Below, piece by piece: positions 35,095-44,643 of a stretch of DNA of 64,000 bases (the stretch's first letter is position 1; each line of letters opens with the position of its first letter). The DNA is from a virus, in IMG/VR virus record IMGVR_UViG_3300032053_000025, positions 1-64,000 of that record. One strand, 5' to 3'. The position numbers and the translations under genes were made by a program. The notes beneath the pieces were generated by a model. It worked only from the letters and a program-made list of their open reading frames with translations, made no database searches and was not told where the DNA came from.

Positions 35095-35387
35095 TGATTA
35101 AACATTTCTTAGTTACTATTGATGACCATTCCAATGAATCTAATGATTATACTCCTGCCAAATTAGCCTCAATTATATTAGAAATTTTAAACGATCCCCA
35201 TTGGATTATTAATGCTCTTTCAGTCGAACCTTTAGATATTGTAGACCATAATAAATATCCCTCAACATTATGTGAATGCTCTAATCATCAATCTGGTTAT
35301 ACCTGGACTCCCAACGACCTACCACACTGTAATAAATGTGGCAAATTAGCCAGTCCTCCTACTAATACAACCAACAATAATCAATAG
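35094..35387 (+). CDS. Zinc-binding protein, last rightward gene
   Basis: The 97-residue protein has CECSNHQ and CNKCGKL, a zinc finger-like set, and a Thr/Asn-rich end. It is the last rightward gene before the convergent junction. No family recognised. Confidence 0.6.
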   Translation: MIKHFLVTIDDHSNESNDYTPAKLASIILEILNDPHWIINALSVEPLDIVDHNKYPSTLCECSNHQSGYTWTPNDLPHCNKCGKLASPPTNTTNNNQ

Positions 35388-35489
35388 TAACTATCCTACC
35401 TCTACAATGCCTCAAAATCGAGCGTAGAGGCATATCCTTGCCATTATTATTCATTGAAGCATACATTCCTACTAGGCAATTCCAATAAA

Positions 35490-35514
35490 AAGGGATAGTT
35501 ATGAGCTATCCCTT
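35490..35514 (-). terminator. Strong terminator at the end of the leftward late operon
   Basis: AAGGGATAG (35490-35498) and CTATCCCTT (35506-35514) form a perfect 9-pair stem with a 7-base loop. On the minus strand the stem runs into TTTTTATTGG, so it is a rho-independent terminator for the leftward late genes. On the plus strand only ATAATT follows, so it is weaker for the rightward genes. A second inverted repeat, CCTCTAC (35399-35405) with GTAGAGG (35424-35430), lies nearby. The rest of 35388-35541 shows no gene. Confidence 0.75.
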
Positions 35515-35541
35515 ATAATTGCAATCATTTATCTATTTTAT

Positions 35542-35799
35542 TTATGCGTCTCTCCAAATACCTAACTCCAAATAACCATGCCATGAGCCTCCCTTGCCTT
35601 TAACTAATATTGAACCTTCAACTGTAATCGAATTATCCTCATGCTCAATAATCTTATGCAAACTTAAGGTTGATAGTCCATATCCAGCCTTAGGAGGCAT
35701 AAACATCCATTTAATATCCTTATCACCTTCTCTTATCCATTTTGAATATTCTCCTTGTTTAGTAGGAAATTTATTATTCTCTAGTCTTAAACCTTTCAT
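35542..35799 (-). CDS. Unknown small protein, last leftward gene
   Basis: The 85-residue protein has beta-strand-like stretches and a GSWHGYLELGIW motif near the end. It lies 28 bases from the late-operon terminator and 12 bases from the next gene. It could be a small virion or tail-tip component. No family recognised. Confidence 0.6.
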   Translation of the reverse strand: MKGLRLENNKFPTKQGEYSKWIREGDKDIKWMFMPPKAGYGLSTLSLHKIIEHEDNSITVEGSILVKGKGGSWHGYLELGIWRDA

Positions 35800-35811
35800 T
35801 ATAATTCTCCT

Positions 35812-36189
35812 TTATTTAATTGAAGCTTGTGGCTTTAAACCTATCAAACCATCTTTCCAAAATAAATGTGGTTTACCTCTATATTCCTTCCCGAAAGTTG
35901 TAGGTTCGTATTCTATCTTTCCTTTAATAAAATTTAGGATTATATTTAATACATCATTATCTTTTCTCACCATTAAAATTACTTTGGCGATTATTTGCCT
36001 ATTACCTTGAGGCAATATAGCATGGACTACTACATGATTATATGATTGATAGTCTGTCAATGTGACGGTTTTACCCATAAAGGAATATTTTAATTGTTTG
36101 ATATTCTTGTTAGGCATATTAAGCCATTTGGAATCTTCTGGAGATCCCCCGATAAATTCGGTTAAATCTTCAAATATAATGCTGTACAT
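35812..36189 (-). CDS. Unknown protein at the end of the late operon
   Basis: The 125-residue protein starts after a strong AGGAGG site. It has a beta-rich look (TVTLTDYQSYNHVVVHA, KVILMVRKDND). It follows three tail-tip genes in the same direction. Function unknown. Confidence 0.65.
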   Translation of the reverse strand: MYSIIFEDLTEFIGGSPEDSKWLNMPNKNIKQLKYSFMGKTVTLTDYQSYNHVVVHAILPQGNRQIIAKVILMVRKDNDVLNIILNFIKGKIEYEPTTFGKEYRGKPHLFWKDGLIGLKPQASIK

Positions 36190-36198
36190 TTTACCCTC

Positions 36199-36708
36199 CT
36201 AATTAAATCCCATTGCAACTTTTACTTGCAAATTAGTATAAATTGCAGGTTGATTCTCCCAAATATCATTAATGATTTCTATACCTACAAATAGATCCAT
36301 ATTGTATGATTCCGCAATTATATTTGATTTGGGGGAATGTTCGTGCATAATAAAGGTAGTATTAATCATAATTGCACTACAATTATCAAACCTTTGCAAA
36401 TCGTCAATTAATTCTTGAGGCCCCTTAAAAATTAGATTTGTATGTATAGAAGGAATTTTACAAATTGGAATTCCTAGTATAGGCACACTAAAAGCAGAAA
36501 TATAAGTGTCAGATCCCACGGACCAATAATCTATAGTTTGCCAATCGCTTTCATAATGATTGGCTTTCTTCATATAATTAATTTCTAAGGTTCGGGTTTT
36601 CTTAGTTAATCTATCTTGGGATTGTTTTAATTTACTTATTTCTTCTTTAGAAGTTATAGTTTTAACCCAAGTTTTATATATTTTGTTTTTAGTGGATTTA
36701 TATTGCAT
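36199..36708 (-). CDS. Tail-tip-associated protein with shared TKNK N-terminus
   Basis: The 169-residue protein starts MQYKSTKNKIYKTWVK, which matches the N-termini of the next two genes upstream in the operon (YxQTKNK). The rest is beta-rich (TYISAFSVPILGIPICKI). The repeated N-terminus suggests a docking peptide for one virion site. It overlaps the next gene by 11 bases. Confidence 0.6.
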   Translation of the reverse strand: MQYKSTKNKIYKTWVKTITSKEEISKLKQSQDRLTKKTRTLEINYMKKANHYESDWQTIDYWSVGSDTYISAFSVPILGIPICKIPSIHTNLIFKGPQELIDDLQRFDNCSAIMINTTFIMHEHSPKSNIIAESYNMDLFVGIEIINDIWENQPAIYTNLQVKVAMGFN

Positions 36709-37756
36709 ATTTTTTGGACTCCATAAAAGTATTAGGGGCGGTTAAACTCACAATTAATTTAACTTTAGCTTGCATTAATTTAGTTTGATACCAAGGTAGA
36801 TTAGTCGAGGTATCTATAGTTTTAGTCCAACTCACAGGCTCCACATTCTCATAATATACATCCCATAATGGAATCCAATCCTCCCAAACATCCCCACTTA
36901 ATTCTAATGGAAATCTACATATAGTCTGCCCCTCAACTATTAATCTATACCTATTATCCCCTGTTTTTACAAAATATTGATTAGACCAAATTGAATCTAC
37001 AATTGAAGCCGAAGTTACCTCTTCGGATTCAGTATATAAAATACTTTTATACCTGCCAGTTCTATATACCTCCCCACCGGGGCCGGCAGATGTAAATCCA
37101 CTATTATACAAATCATATATAGGTAAAGTTGAATCAAACGGGCGACGCACATGCACTGAAACCATACCCGCAAAGGAAAAAAAACCATCCTTTTCCTCCT
37201 GAGTCTGTAATCGCCAGCCCACGTAGGGAGTCGTTGACCAATAAGGGAAAATAGGGTATTTGCAATAAGAATTTTCGTCCCAAGGATGATAATACAAAAA
37301 ATGAGCAGTAGCAGTGCCAGGAACGGGGTGGTCCTGGCCTTTATAGATTAATTCTCCTTCGCTATAAAGCTCCATTTCATCATAATGATAAGTAAAGGTC
37401 CCTACATTATCGGCAATTCCAGAAAAAGGAAGTGCCCCCGGAATATTAAATATAGCTTTAGCATTAACATAAGGAAGCATATCTTCACTAATATCTAAAT
37501 CAATAGAAAAAGTATATGGAATCGGAGTATAAAATACCTTATTCATTATATCTGGCACATTCCTATAATCAATTGAAACTTGGGTGCCACCCACTTGAAT
37601 AACCTGCCATGCAGTTTCATAAGCAGGTTTAGCAATTAAACTATCCTGGGTAAGAATAGGAGTAACCTTATGAATAATTTTATTAGTCTTATTCTTAATT
37701 GTCTGGGATTGCTCCCACATTTTAGCAATTTTATTTTTGTTTTGTTTGTATAACAC
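36698..37756 (-). CDS. Tail-tip protein with shared KNK N-terminus
   Basis: The start is a GTG at 37756 after GGAGGG. The 352-residue protein begins LYKQNKNKIAKMWEQ, shared with both neighbours. It has an all-beta body with many aromatic residues (YYHPWDENSYCKYPIF), as in carbohydrate-binding or receptor-binding proteins. No known fold can be named. Confidence 0.65.
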   Translation of the reverse strand: MLYKQNKNKIAKMWEQSQTIKNKTNKIIHKVTPILTQDSLIAKPAYETAWQVIQVGGTQVSIDYRNVPDIMNKVFYTPIPYTFSIDLDISEDMLPYVNAKAIFNIPGALPFSGIADNVGTFTYHYDEMELYSEGELIYKGQDHPVPGTATAHFLYYHPWDENSYCKYPIFPYWSTTPYVGWRLQTQEEKDGFFSFAGMVSVHVRRPFDSTLPIYDLYNSGFTSAGPGGEVYRTGRYKSILYTESEEVTSASIVDSIWSNQYFVKTGDNRYRLIVEGQTICRFPLELSGDVWEDWIPLWDVYYENVEPVSWTKTIDTSTNLPWYQTKLMQAKVKLIVSLTAPNTFMESKKYAI

Positions 37757-38186
37757 CTATGTCCCTCCAATTATTAATATACAAATAAAAATTTGCTAAT
37801 AATGGGCCTTGACCTGCCCAGCTCCCAACAGAAATATAAACAAAGGCATAGAAATTATTATTCAATTCTCGAACAAACATAACAACAGAATTCATGCTTG
37901 GTTCTACCCCATAATCTGCTTTAGAAAAAGGAATAAATACAGGTACCAATTTTAAATCTGAACTATCAGAAGCTTCCCAATTATCTAATTTAATTTCAGC
38001 ATAATAAGGAGCATCATAAACCACATTATAATTCTCTTCAATTAGGTATATATTTTTCCCTTTTTGATAGTTGGCAGACTTATAATTAATATTCAATCGT
38101 TCAATTTGGGCAACTGTAAGTTCATTACGTTGGATTTGTTCCCAAATTAAAGATAATTTATTTTTTGTTTGGTTATAGTTTTCCAT
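37731..38186 (-). CDS. Small tail-tip protein with shared TKNK N-terminus
   Basis: The 151-residue protein begins NYNQTKNKLSLIWEQ. Its start overlaps the hub stop (TAATG) and its end overlaps the next gene by 26 bases. The body is beta-rich (YYAEIKLDNW, SVVMFVREL). It probably attaches to the tail tip together with the two paralogs. Confidence 0.6.
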   Translation of the reverse strand: MENYNQTKNKLSLIWEQIQRNELTVAQIERLNINYKSANYQKGKNIYLIEENYNVVYDAPYYAEIKLDNWEASDSSDLKLVPVFIPFSKADYGVEPSMNSVVMFVRELNNNFYAFVYISVGSWAGQGPLLANFYLYINNWRDIGVIQTKQK

Positions 38187-41100
38187 TATTTTATTTCTTC
38201 TCCAGTAGATACATCATATTTAGAACATTGCTTAATAAGTTTCTCTGGGATAGGTAAAGGTTCTACAGGATAATAATTATTCACCCCACCTGAAACGGGG
38301 ATTGAATTTGCTTGTGTATCAAAAGGAACATTGTCTGCTTGAAGATCCGCAGACATGCTTGAAGCATCAATAGTTAAAGTCTTAACAATTAAAGGGAATC
38401 CATTATCATTCTTATAAATATTTAGCATCGTGGTGTTGACCAAATTAATCCTGCTTAATAATGTTACCCCATAAAATTCGATTGCATCTAAAGTTAACTT
38501 AATTGAAGCTGAAGTTTCAATTTTACTTGTATCCCCATTAGAATCACATAATAGTTTATATTCTTCTAAGGCTACGGCCTTGGCAAAAGCAACATTATCA
38601 TAATGTTCGGCAATAACCCAATATAAACCATCTTCCTTCTCTTCTAATTTAGCCTTAGCAATATATCTTCCATTTGCACAAGATACCTCTTTATAAGGAG
38701 CAGAGCCTACATAATAATATCCCAACTCAGTCTCTTTATTTTCGCGCACCGACTGCCTTTTGTAACCAGCATTTACAAACTTAAACAAACTATTAGCCAC
38801 AGGCTGAAGAGAAGTTCCAACATAATAAGAACCCCAAACCCCATTAGGCATCCAACCATAACCAAAATCTCCAGGAAGGCCAAATTTTTCAATAGATACC
38901 CACCAAAAATAAGTAAAATTGGGTACAAATTCAAATGTACCATTATTCAATTTATCTATCTCATAAGTCCCGGGATTAAACGAACTCCATAAAGCTACTT
39001 GCTCCTCAATTTGAGTACCTAAATCAACCATTATACCTCTGCAATCTTCGTCAGAAGCCTGCTCATTAGTAGGAACTATAGTTTTGACTATAGGTTTATT
39101 TATTTTAATATTGTTTACAATAACATCATACCAATGTAATTGAGAATTTAATGTAACCAAAGGAAGTTCAATAATATTAGCGTTTTTAGCAGCATAACCT
39201 AAACAAGAAAGGCTTATTAATTCGGATTTACTATCCATATCAATATCATTAATATAACCATCAAAAACAAGCCTGCTTCTAATGTAAATTTTAATCCTAT
39301 TCTTACTTGTTATAGGAGAATCAACTCCTGCTAAAGTATGATTGGGGTCATCATGTTTCCTTATTAAATTAAAAGTAGCGGTAGCAGTAAATGCAGTTTC
39401 ATCACCACTATCTTGATAAGTAACTTTAATTGAAGGTAATTGTACATCGCTTAATAAAACATCGGTACCCCCAACATCTAAATATACAGAAAAATCATCT
39501 AAAATAATATTATCGAAAGTTGAAGGAGATAAATTTGCGAGTTTGTTAAAACATAGTTTAGTATTAACAAAATAAACATACTTTTGTAAAAATGCAAGTT
39601 TAGTATTGATAATCTTCTTAAATACAAAGGCTAATAATGTTTGAATCTTATATGAAGTTTCCTTAAGAAACGCTAATTTAGTATTGATAATTGAAGCTTC
39701 GCTTTCATCCAATAAATATAAACTATCTTCCTCTGTATCCCCTACATAAGTAAAATTAAAATCCTCTTTGATACTTATTGAGTTTAATTGTATTGTATCT
39801 CCCGTAGGAAAAGTAGTTCTTATTGAAGGATCTAATAAATCGAATTTGACTATATTTCCATTATCACAAGCAATATAACCTTGATGAGTGGTAAAATTAA
39901 TTGCTATGGCTTTAGCCTTGCTTTCGGACAAAGTATAGGTTTCGGAAGTGGGAATAGCTTCATCAATATTTACTTTGATTAGGGTAGCTGGAGTTGTATC
40001 TGTAATTATATATAAACTATCATCATGAATAAATTTAGATTCATATAAACTTCCAAATCTAATATTGGAAGTTATTGAAGCATTGGCAACCTTGTAAAAT
40101 TGGATATTTGAGGTTATTGATTCTTGAACATTAGACTTGTAAAATTTAATGTTTGAATTAATTAACTCTTGAATTCCTATTTTATAAAATGTAATATTAG
40201 AATTAAGAACTTCTTGGACTCCAGCTTTGTAAAATTTGATATTAGAATTAATAGAGGAAACTACTGTTTTATAAAATGTAATTAACGAGATTATACTCTC
40301 CGAATTAGTTGATCCATAAAAATAAATATTAGAAGTTATAGTTTGATTGTTCGTCTTTTTAAATAGAACATTAGAATTAATTGATTCTGAGCCCCTTAAA
40401 GTAATAAATTTGATATTGGAGGTTATAGATTCAGTTGCAGTTTTATAGAATTTGATTAAAGAATTAATGCTTTGATTATTAATTTTCTTAAATAAAATAT
40501 TAGATGTTATTGATGAGGTTGCTACTTTGAAAAATTTAATTATTGAGGTTATTGTTTGGGAATTAGTAACTACTTCATTAAACTCATAACATCCCATGTC
40601 GGGATTTGCCCCTGAATAAGTTTCTACATATCCGGAAACCACAACCCCTGCATTTTTACAGGGGGAATTTGTAGGCCATGTAGCTACAGTTGCCGAATCG
40701 AACAAAGGATTGGTAATTATATCATTTGCTCCCAAATTACCATTGCTCCGATTTGTCGTATTATTATAAAAACAATTATAGTTTTCTGTTATTGTATTCC
40801 CATATAAAGCAACTCGATTGCCCTCAAATATACAATCATATGCTGTTATGGTTCCATTATCTGTTCTAAACGCCGAAGAATTGCTCCCCCCATATGTTAC
40901 TCCAAAACCCCGTATTGTACTTTTATAACCTTTGGTTCCTCCACCTAAATTATATGTAGCAAAAACTATGTTTGTCCAGTTAATCGCTCGTATGAAACAA
41001 TTTCTAATATAAACCAAATTTCCAGTATTGGTGCTTGTAGCAATAACAGTATTATATGTTTTTTCTCCAGCAATAAAATCCTTATCATAAATAATAGTTA

Positions 41101-41416
41101 AATCTTGTAATGTAATATTACATCCTGTTGCTGTAAAACCCAACCAAGTACCCCACGAAGAATTCCAACTCTGAACCGAAGTTGCGGGTTTAATAATTAC
41201 TTTAGTCCAATCCCCCGAAGTACCCCGTATAGTAAGAGTAGCTAAAGTAGATATCAACCCAACTTCATCGTCATATGTCCCATCTGCCAACCATATAGTG
41301 TCGGTGGTTGCAGCAACAGAGACTGCCTTGCCAACAGTTTTGTATGGATGTGCCTGACTCCCATCACCCGGAGCGGCATCCAAACCATCTATGTCATCTA
41401 CATACCAATTTGCCAT
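38186..41416 (-). CDS. Large tail-tip hub with beta-helix, 14-15-residue repeats and baseplate-like end
   Basis: The 1076-residue protein has four parts. Residues 1-280: a right-handed beta-helix (WYVDDIDG, PGDGSQAHPYKT, IWLADGTY), as in pectate-lyase-like adhesins. Residues 287-460: twelve SITSNIxFYK repeats of 14-15 residues. Residues about 460-575: a beta-propeller-like section. Residues 576-626: four INTKLAFLK repeats. The last 450 residues resemble tail hub/adsorption proteins (FSVYLDVGGTDVLLSDVQL). It should sit at the tail tip and bind host surface sugars or cut them. AGGAG precedes the ATG. Confidence 0.75.
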   Translation of the reverse strand: MANWYVDDIDGLDAAPGDGSQAHPYKTVGKAVSVAATTDTIWLADGTYDDEVGLISTLATLTIRGTSGDWTKVIIKPATSVQSWNSSWGTWLGFTATGCNITLQDLTIIYDKDFIAGEKTYNTVIATSTNTGNLVYIRNCFIRAINWTNIVFATYNLGGGTKGYKSTIRGFGVTYGGSNSSAFRTDNGTITAYDCIFEGNRVALYGNTITENYNCFYNNTTNRSNGNLGANDIITNPLFDSATVATWPTNSPCKNAGVVVSGYVETYSGANPDMGCYEFNEVVTNSQTITSIIKFFKVATSSITSNILFKKINNQSINSLIKFYKTATESITSNIKFITLRGSESINSNVLFKKTNNQTITSNIYFYGSTNSESIISLITFYKTVVSSINSNIKFYKAGVQEVLNSNITFYKIGIQELINSNIKFYKSNVQESITSNIQFYKVANASITSNIRFGSLYESKFIHDDSLYIITDTTPATLIKVNIDEAIPTSETYTLSESKAKAIAINFTTHQGYIACDNGNIVKFDLLDPSIRTTFPTGDTIQLNSISIKEDFNFTYVGDTEEDSLYLLDESEASIINTKLAFLKETSYKIQTLLAFVFKKIINTKLAFLQKYVYFVNTKLCFNKLANLSPSTFDNIILDDFSVYLDVGGTDVLLSDVQLPSIKVTYQDSGDETAFTATATFNLIRKHDDPNHTLAGVDSPITSKNRIKIYIRSRLVFDGYINDIDMDSKSELISLSCLGYAAKNANIIELPLVTLNSQLHWYDVIVNNIKINKPIVKTIVPTNEQASDEDCRGIMVDLGTQIEEQVALWSSFNPGTYEIDKLNNGTFEFVPNFTYFWWVSIEKFGLPGDFGYGWMPNGVWGSYYVGTSLQPVANSLFKFVNAGYKRQSVRENKETELGYYYVGSAPYKEVSCANGRYIAKAKLEEKEDGLYWVIAEHYDNVAFAKAVALEEYKLLCDSNGDTSKIETSASIKLTLDAIEFYGVTLLSRINLVNTTMLNIYKNDNGFPLIVKTLTIDASSMSADLQADNVPFDTQANSIPVSGGVNNYYPVEPLPIPEKLIKQCSKYDVSTGEEIK
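40037..40558 (-). repeat. Twelve tandem 14-15-residue repeats in the tail hub
   Basis: Residues 287-460 repeat SI(T/N)SNIxFYK with spacing 14, 14, 14, 15, 14, 15, 14, 15, 15, 15, 14. The DNA copies are similar but not identical, so the protein pattern is under selection. The stretch probably forms a beta-solenoid spacer. Confidence 0.85.
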
Positions 41417-41417
41417 T

Positions 41418-41837
41418 TTATTCTCCTACCATAAAGTTGCCAGTTAAATCGTCTATTTGAAATATAATCTTATGATTTTCATTGGTTATTGAATTATACT
41501 GTAACCCCAATATATGTTTAGTATTAATTATATCTTCTATTTGTTGCCCTACTGCAAGCAAGGTATCCCGTTTCCTATAATAAATTAATCTTATATTATG
41601 CTTGCCTTTATTAAATTCAAATACTTCTTCCTGCCGTTCGCCAAATCCTATTATACCTAATAAAACATCAACCATAAATACTTTAGATTTATCCTTGTTT
41701 AATAATAAGAAATATGATATATCGGAGAATCGTTCCCGTACTTCGGTCCAATGTATATCTAAACCGTCGGCCCCATGTTGTTCGATTGTGGAGTTATCCT
41801 TAAATATAACTATCCAATTAAAATTTAGTTCGTTCAT
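41418..41837 (-). CDS. Unknown tail-region protein
   Basis: The start at 41837 (AAAGGAAAT site) is preferred over 41891, which lies in the broken HNH gene. The 139-residue protein has FNWIVIFKDNSTIEQHGADG and a mixed beta core. It lies directly upstream of the tail hub and could be a hub chaperone or an injected protein. No family recognised. Confidence 0.65.
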   Translation of the reverse strand: MNELNFNWIVIFKDNSTIEQHGADGLDIHWTEVRERFSDISYFLLLNKDKSKVFMVDVLLGIIGFGERQEEVFEFNKGKHNIRLIYYRKRDTLLAVGQQIEDIINTKHILGLQYNSITNENHKIIFQIDDLTGNFMVGE

Positions 41838-41860
41838 TATATTTCCTTTTGTTAAATGGT

Positions 41861-42766
41861 TTACATCTTGTCTTGAAAAAAATTTACCCAATAAGTTCTA
41901 TTATAATTGGCTCGGACATTACATATAAGGCATAAAGTAAGCAAATTATTTTTATTACAATTGTCTTTGTTATAATCTATATGATGTACATGCAAAATCT
42001 CGTTAAATTAGGCTAAATGTTCTTCTTCGGTCATGCCACAATTCTGGCATTTGTAGTCGTCGCGTTTACGGATTAAATCTTTTAACTGGCAATTAAATTC
42101 ATATGGATATTCTCCTTTAGAACATCCACCCAACCAATTTGGGTTTTTATCTCCTCGGAATTTTTCACCATTACCATAATTCGGGTTGTTTGGTCCTTCC
42201 ATATGTCTATTCAACTGGGCCATACTGAATTTAGCTTTAACTTCGGGGCGTTTAGAGGAAGAACGATCCCCCCGTAATTTAAAATTAGGTCTATAGCCTT
42301 TAATATATTCAGAAAACCCATATAGATTTAAATATTTGCAGATAGTCCCATAACTCAACCCATACATCTTGGCAATATCAGTACTAGACTTCAATTCTAC
42401 TACATACAATCTATATAAATCTTCTTTTTTAATTTTGACTTCGTTTCCCTTGCTTCCACAATTTCTAATAGAAACTCCTGCTTTTTTTAATCGAACTATA
42501 AGAGCACCACAAGACATATTAAATTGCTTAGATAACTCCGTTGTGGGTTTGCCTTCTTGGCAATACAATTTTATTAACAAATCAGAATCAATATACCTGC
42601 GTTCTTTACACAAATTATGATGGCGAGGAATATCATATCTCCATAAATTTTTTATCACTGCTTTGCGAGTACAATTTAGGATAATGGAAACGTCTCCCGC
42701 TGAATTATTTTCTTCGACATATAATTTATATAAAAGTTGTTTATCTAAAACTATTTTCTTGCTCAT
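41861..42766 (-). pseudogene. HNH endonuclease interrupted by one nonsense codon
   Basis: The frame from 42766 gives 252 residues (four helix-turn-helix-like repeats such as DLLIKLYCQEGKPTTELSKQF, a GEKFRGDKNPNWLGG segment, then CQNCGMTEEEHLA) and stops at TAA 42008-42010. The same frame continues after this stop with NEILHVHHIDYNKDNC and LLTLCLICN, the catalytic HNH motif and its second CxxC, ending at TAA 41861-41863. Without the single TAA this would be a complete homing endonuclease of about 301 residues. It is thus a recent nonsense pseudogene, or a gene read through by stop suppression. AGGAG precedes the start. Confidence 0.85.
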
Positions 42767-42807
42767 TAATGGCTCCTGGCGGTTCCATTGTATTGAACCC
42801 GCCTATC

Positions 42808-42827
42808 TATAACATTTTATTGTTATA
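42808..42827. repeat. Inverted repeat at the upstream border of the HNH insertion
   Basis: TATAACA (42808-42814) and TGTTATA (42821-42827) form a perfect 7-pair stem. A second, bulged GC hairpin (GGCGG/CCGCC, about 42778-42803) is adjacent. Both lie between the HNH gene and the next virion gene. They may mark the insertion boundary or be a weak stop for transcription. Confidence 0.4.
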
Positions 42828-42847
42828 ACTACTTGCGATTAAACAAG

Positions 42848-43342
42848 TTACAACTCGTCCCATTGGACTTTGATGACCTTCTCATTTCCAACTCCTGTAG
42901 GCGTACTTACACTCGAACTAGTCTGCAAAACAATATACTTAGAATATCCAACTTCGGTAAATAAAGTCTCATCTTCAAGAGACTCATCTTCCAAGGATTG
43001 AATAGCCAAAGCACTTTCGATAGCTGTAGGAATTGCACTTACAGCCTTAGCAGATTCAGTATTAACTGGTTGTGTATAAGTCTGATTAGCTATAGCCTTA
43101 ATTAACTCATCCGTTTTGTAAGTTCCCGATAACTTAAACAATTTCATGTTTGATAATTCGGCAAATGTTCCACCAACCTTAATTTTAAGATATTTCTCAA
43201 ACGAAAATTCTCCTACTGCAACCTTATAGGTTGAAGTATTAAGATTAGGCGAATCGTTTGACCCGAAGTTTAAATTTGTTAAACTATCGGTAACTGATTG
43301 TCCAACACCATTTGCTTCCGAAAAACTCACGCTTGCTGGCAT
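42848..43342 (-). CDS. Unknown virion or tail protein
   Basis: The start at 43342 follows GGGGGTGAG; an upstream in-frame GTG (43351) overlaps the ribosome site. The 164-residue protein is beta-rich and Ser/Thr-rich (TVSFSEANG-like start, acidic EDESLEDETL in the middle). It lies in the tail block. No domain recognised. Confidence 0.6.
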   Translation of the reverse strand: MPASVSFSEANGVGQSVTDSLTNLNFGSNDSPNLNTSTYKVAVGEFSFEKYLKIKVGGTFAELSNMKLFKLSGTYKTDELIKAIANQTYTQPVNTESAKAVSAIPTAIESALAIQSLEDESLEDETLFTEVGYSKYIVLQTSSSVSTPTGVGNEKVIKVQWDEL

Positions 43343-43380
43343 GGTTCTCACCCCCTTTCTTTAAATTGTTGTATATCTAT

Positions 43381-43944
43381 CTAACTAATTGTAAATATCT
43401 CATAACTATTCCCCGATTCGATACTAACCTTCACCAAATCAATAGGAGTATTCGATGTATAAATCCATAAGTTACCACTTGCATCTAAATCGATCCTTTT
43501 AGCATTACTTACTAATTGCCCAGACTCATCTAAAGTTAATGTTGAAACAAATGTAAATGCAGCATAATCCACTAATATTATTGAGGTTATTGAACCTCCA
43601 ATTAAAAAGTATAAGTAAGTATCATCATTAATTAAATCTACCGAAGGTTCTGTAATTCCTAAAGGTAAAGCTAAGTATGTTGCAACCATTGTAGATATTA
43701 CTACTTGGACGGCCAAATTAGTGTCATCATCTAAACATAAATATAGATTAAGCCCGCCAACCATAATCCTTGTAATTTCGGTGGCGGTTATTGCTAATTC
43801 ATAGTAAACTATAGAAGGATCGAATGCGGAGCATTTTAATAAATAGCAAGTATCTTCTACAGAGTCTGTGACTCCTAAATAAAGATAATTGCCAGATATT
43901 ATGCTGGCTGTTATTGTTCGATTTGGATATGTATAATTTTTCAT
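43381..43944 (-). CDS. Beta-propeller-like tail protein
   Basis: The 187-residue protein is a chain of short hydrophobic strands with Tyr and Gly turns (YLYLGVTDSVEDTCYLL, NLYLCLDDD, LWIYTSN), like blades of a beta propeller. It resembles the propeller-like stretch in the tail hub. It may be a tip adhesin part. An AAAGGAC site precedes it. Confidence 0.6.
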   Translation of the reverse strand: MKNYTYPNRTITASIISGNYLYLGVTDSVEDTCYLLKCSAFDPSIVYYELAITATEITRIMVGGLNLYLCLDDDTNLAVQVVISTMVATYLALPLGITEPSVDLINDDTYLYFLIGGSITSIILVDYAAFTFVSTLTLDESGQLVSNAKRIDLDASGNLWIYTSNTPIDLVKVSIESGNSYEIFTIS

Positions 43945-43964
43945 TTGATTGTCCTTTAATTAAC

Positions 43965-44600
43965 TCACGCTGTGGTAAATATCACTACCAGGCATGGCGT
44001 TTCTAACGCCCCTTCACTATTGGCTTTGATTATGCATTTAAGATTACAATATAAATCCTTTGCGGCCTCAAGAGGGCCCTTACCATCGTTCAAAAATAAA
44101 AAGTGCCCATCTGCGCTAGAACCAAGCTTAGATCCAACCCAATGGTCTCCTGGAGGAGTTAAAGTAGTACAAATCCCCCACCAAAAACTTTGGGTCGGGT
44201 CACCCTCACCTAATGATAGAAAATCAATGGTATCCAAATCACTAGAATCCCATAACTCTAAAACCGGCTCACTACCAGTAATGCCTGAGAAGGCAAAACA
44301 GAATGGATATTGACCTGCCCCATCAGCACTACCAAATCCTAACACTTCCTTCAATAAATTAGCATCATTATCGGCCAAGAAGCATTTTGGCACCTCTACA
44401 GCTATAGCACCAATAGGCACACCAGCGGCCACTATCTTGGCCGTAATAGGCAAGGATTCTCCATCAGCAACACTTACACTACCATTACTAAATAACAAAT
44501 AATCTAATACCAAAGAAAGTAATGTAAATTCTACTCCACTTTCTCCTCTTGCAGAATCTATATCTCCAGTATTAACATATATTGAACACGTTGTAGACAT
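43965..44600 (-). CDS. Unknown virion protein
   Basis: The 211-residue protein follows AAGGAGG. It has a beta-sandwich-like pattern (SVSVADGESLPITAKIV, PVLELWDSSDLDTIDF) and an SFWWGI core. Its place next to the distal-tail-like gene suggests a tail-tip or minor tail role. Confidence 0.6.
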   Translation of the reverse strand: MSTTCSIYVNTGDIDSARGESGVEFTLLSLVLDYLLFSNGSVSVADGESLPITAKIVAAGVPIGAIAVEVPKCFLADNDANLLKEVLGFGSADGAGQYPFCFAFSGITGSEPVLELWDSSDLDTIDFLSLGEGDPTQSFWWGICTTLTPPGDHWVGSKLGSSADGHFLFLNDGKGPLEAAKDLYCNLKCIIKANSEGALETPCLVVIFTTA

Positions 44601-44643
44601 TATTTATTCCTCCTTATAAAATCTTTTAAACTACTATTATCTA

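Noticed and set aside
40037-40558. CRISPR array
   Set aside because: The repeats are coding, imperfect, 42-45 bases apart and in frame, with no spacers.
42008-42010. Recoded stop codon (alternative genetic code)
   Set aside because: Other genes end cleanly at TAA and keep normal lengths, so general recoding of TAA is unlikely; one nonsense change fits better.
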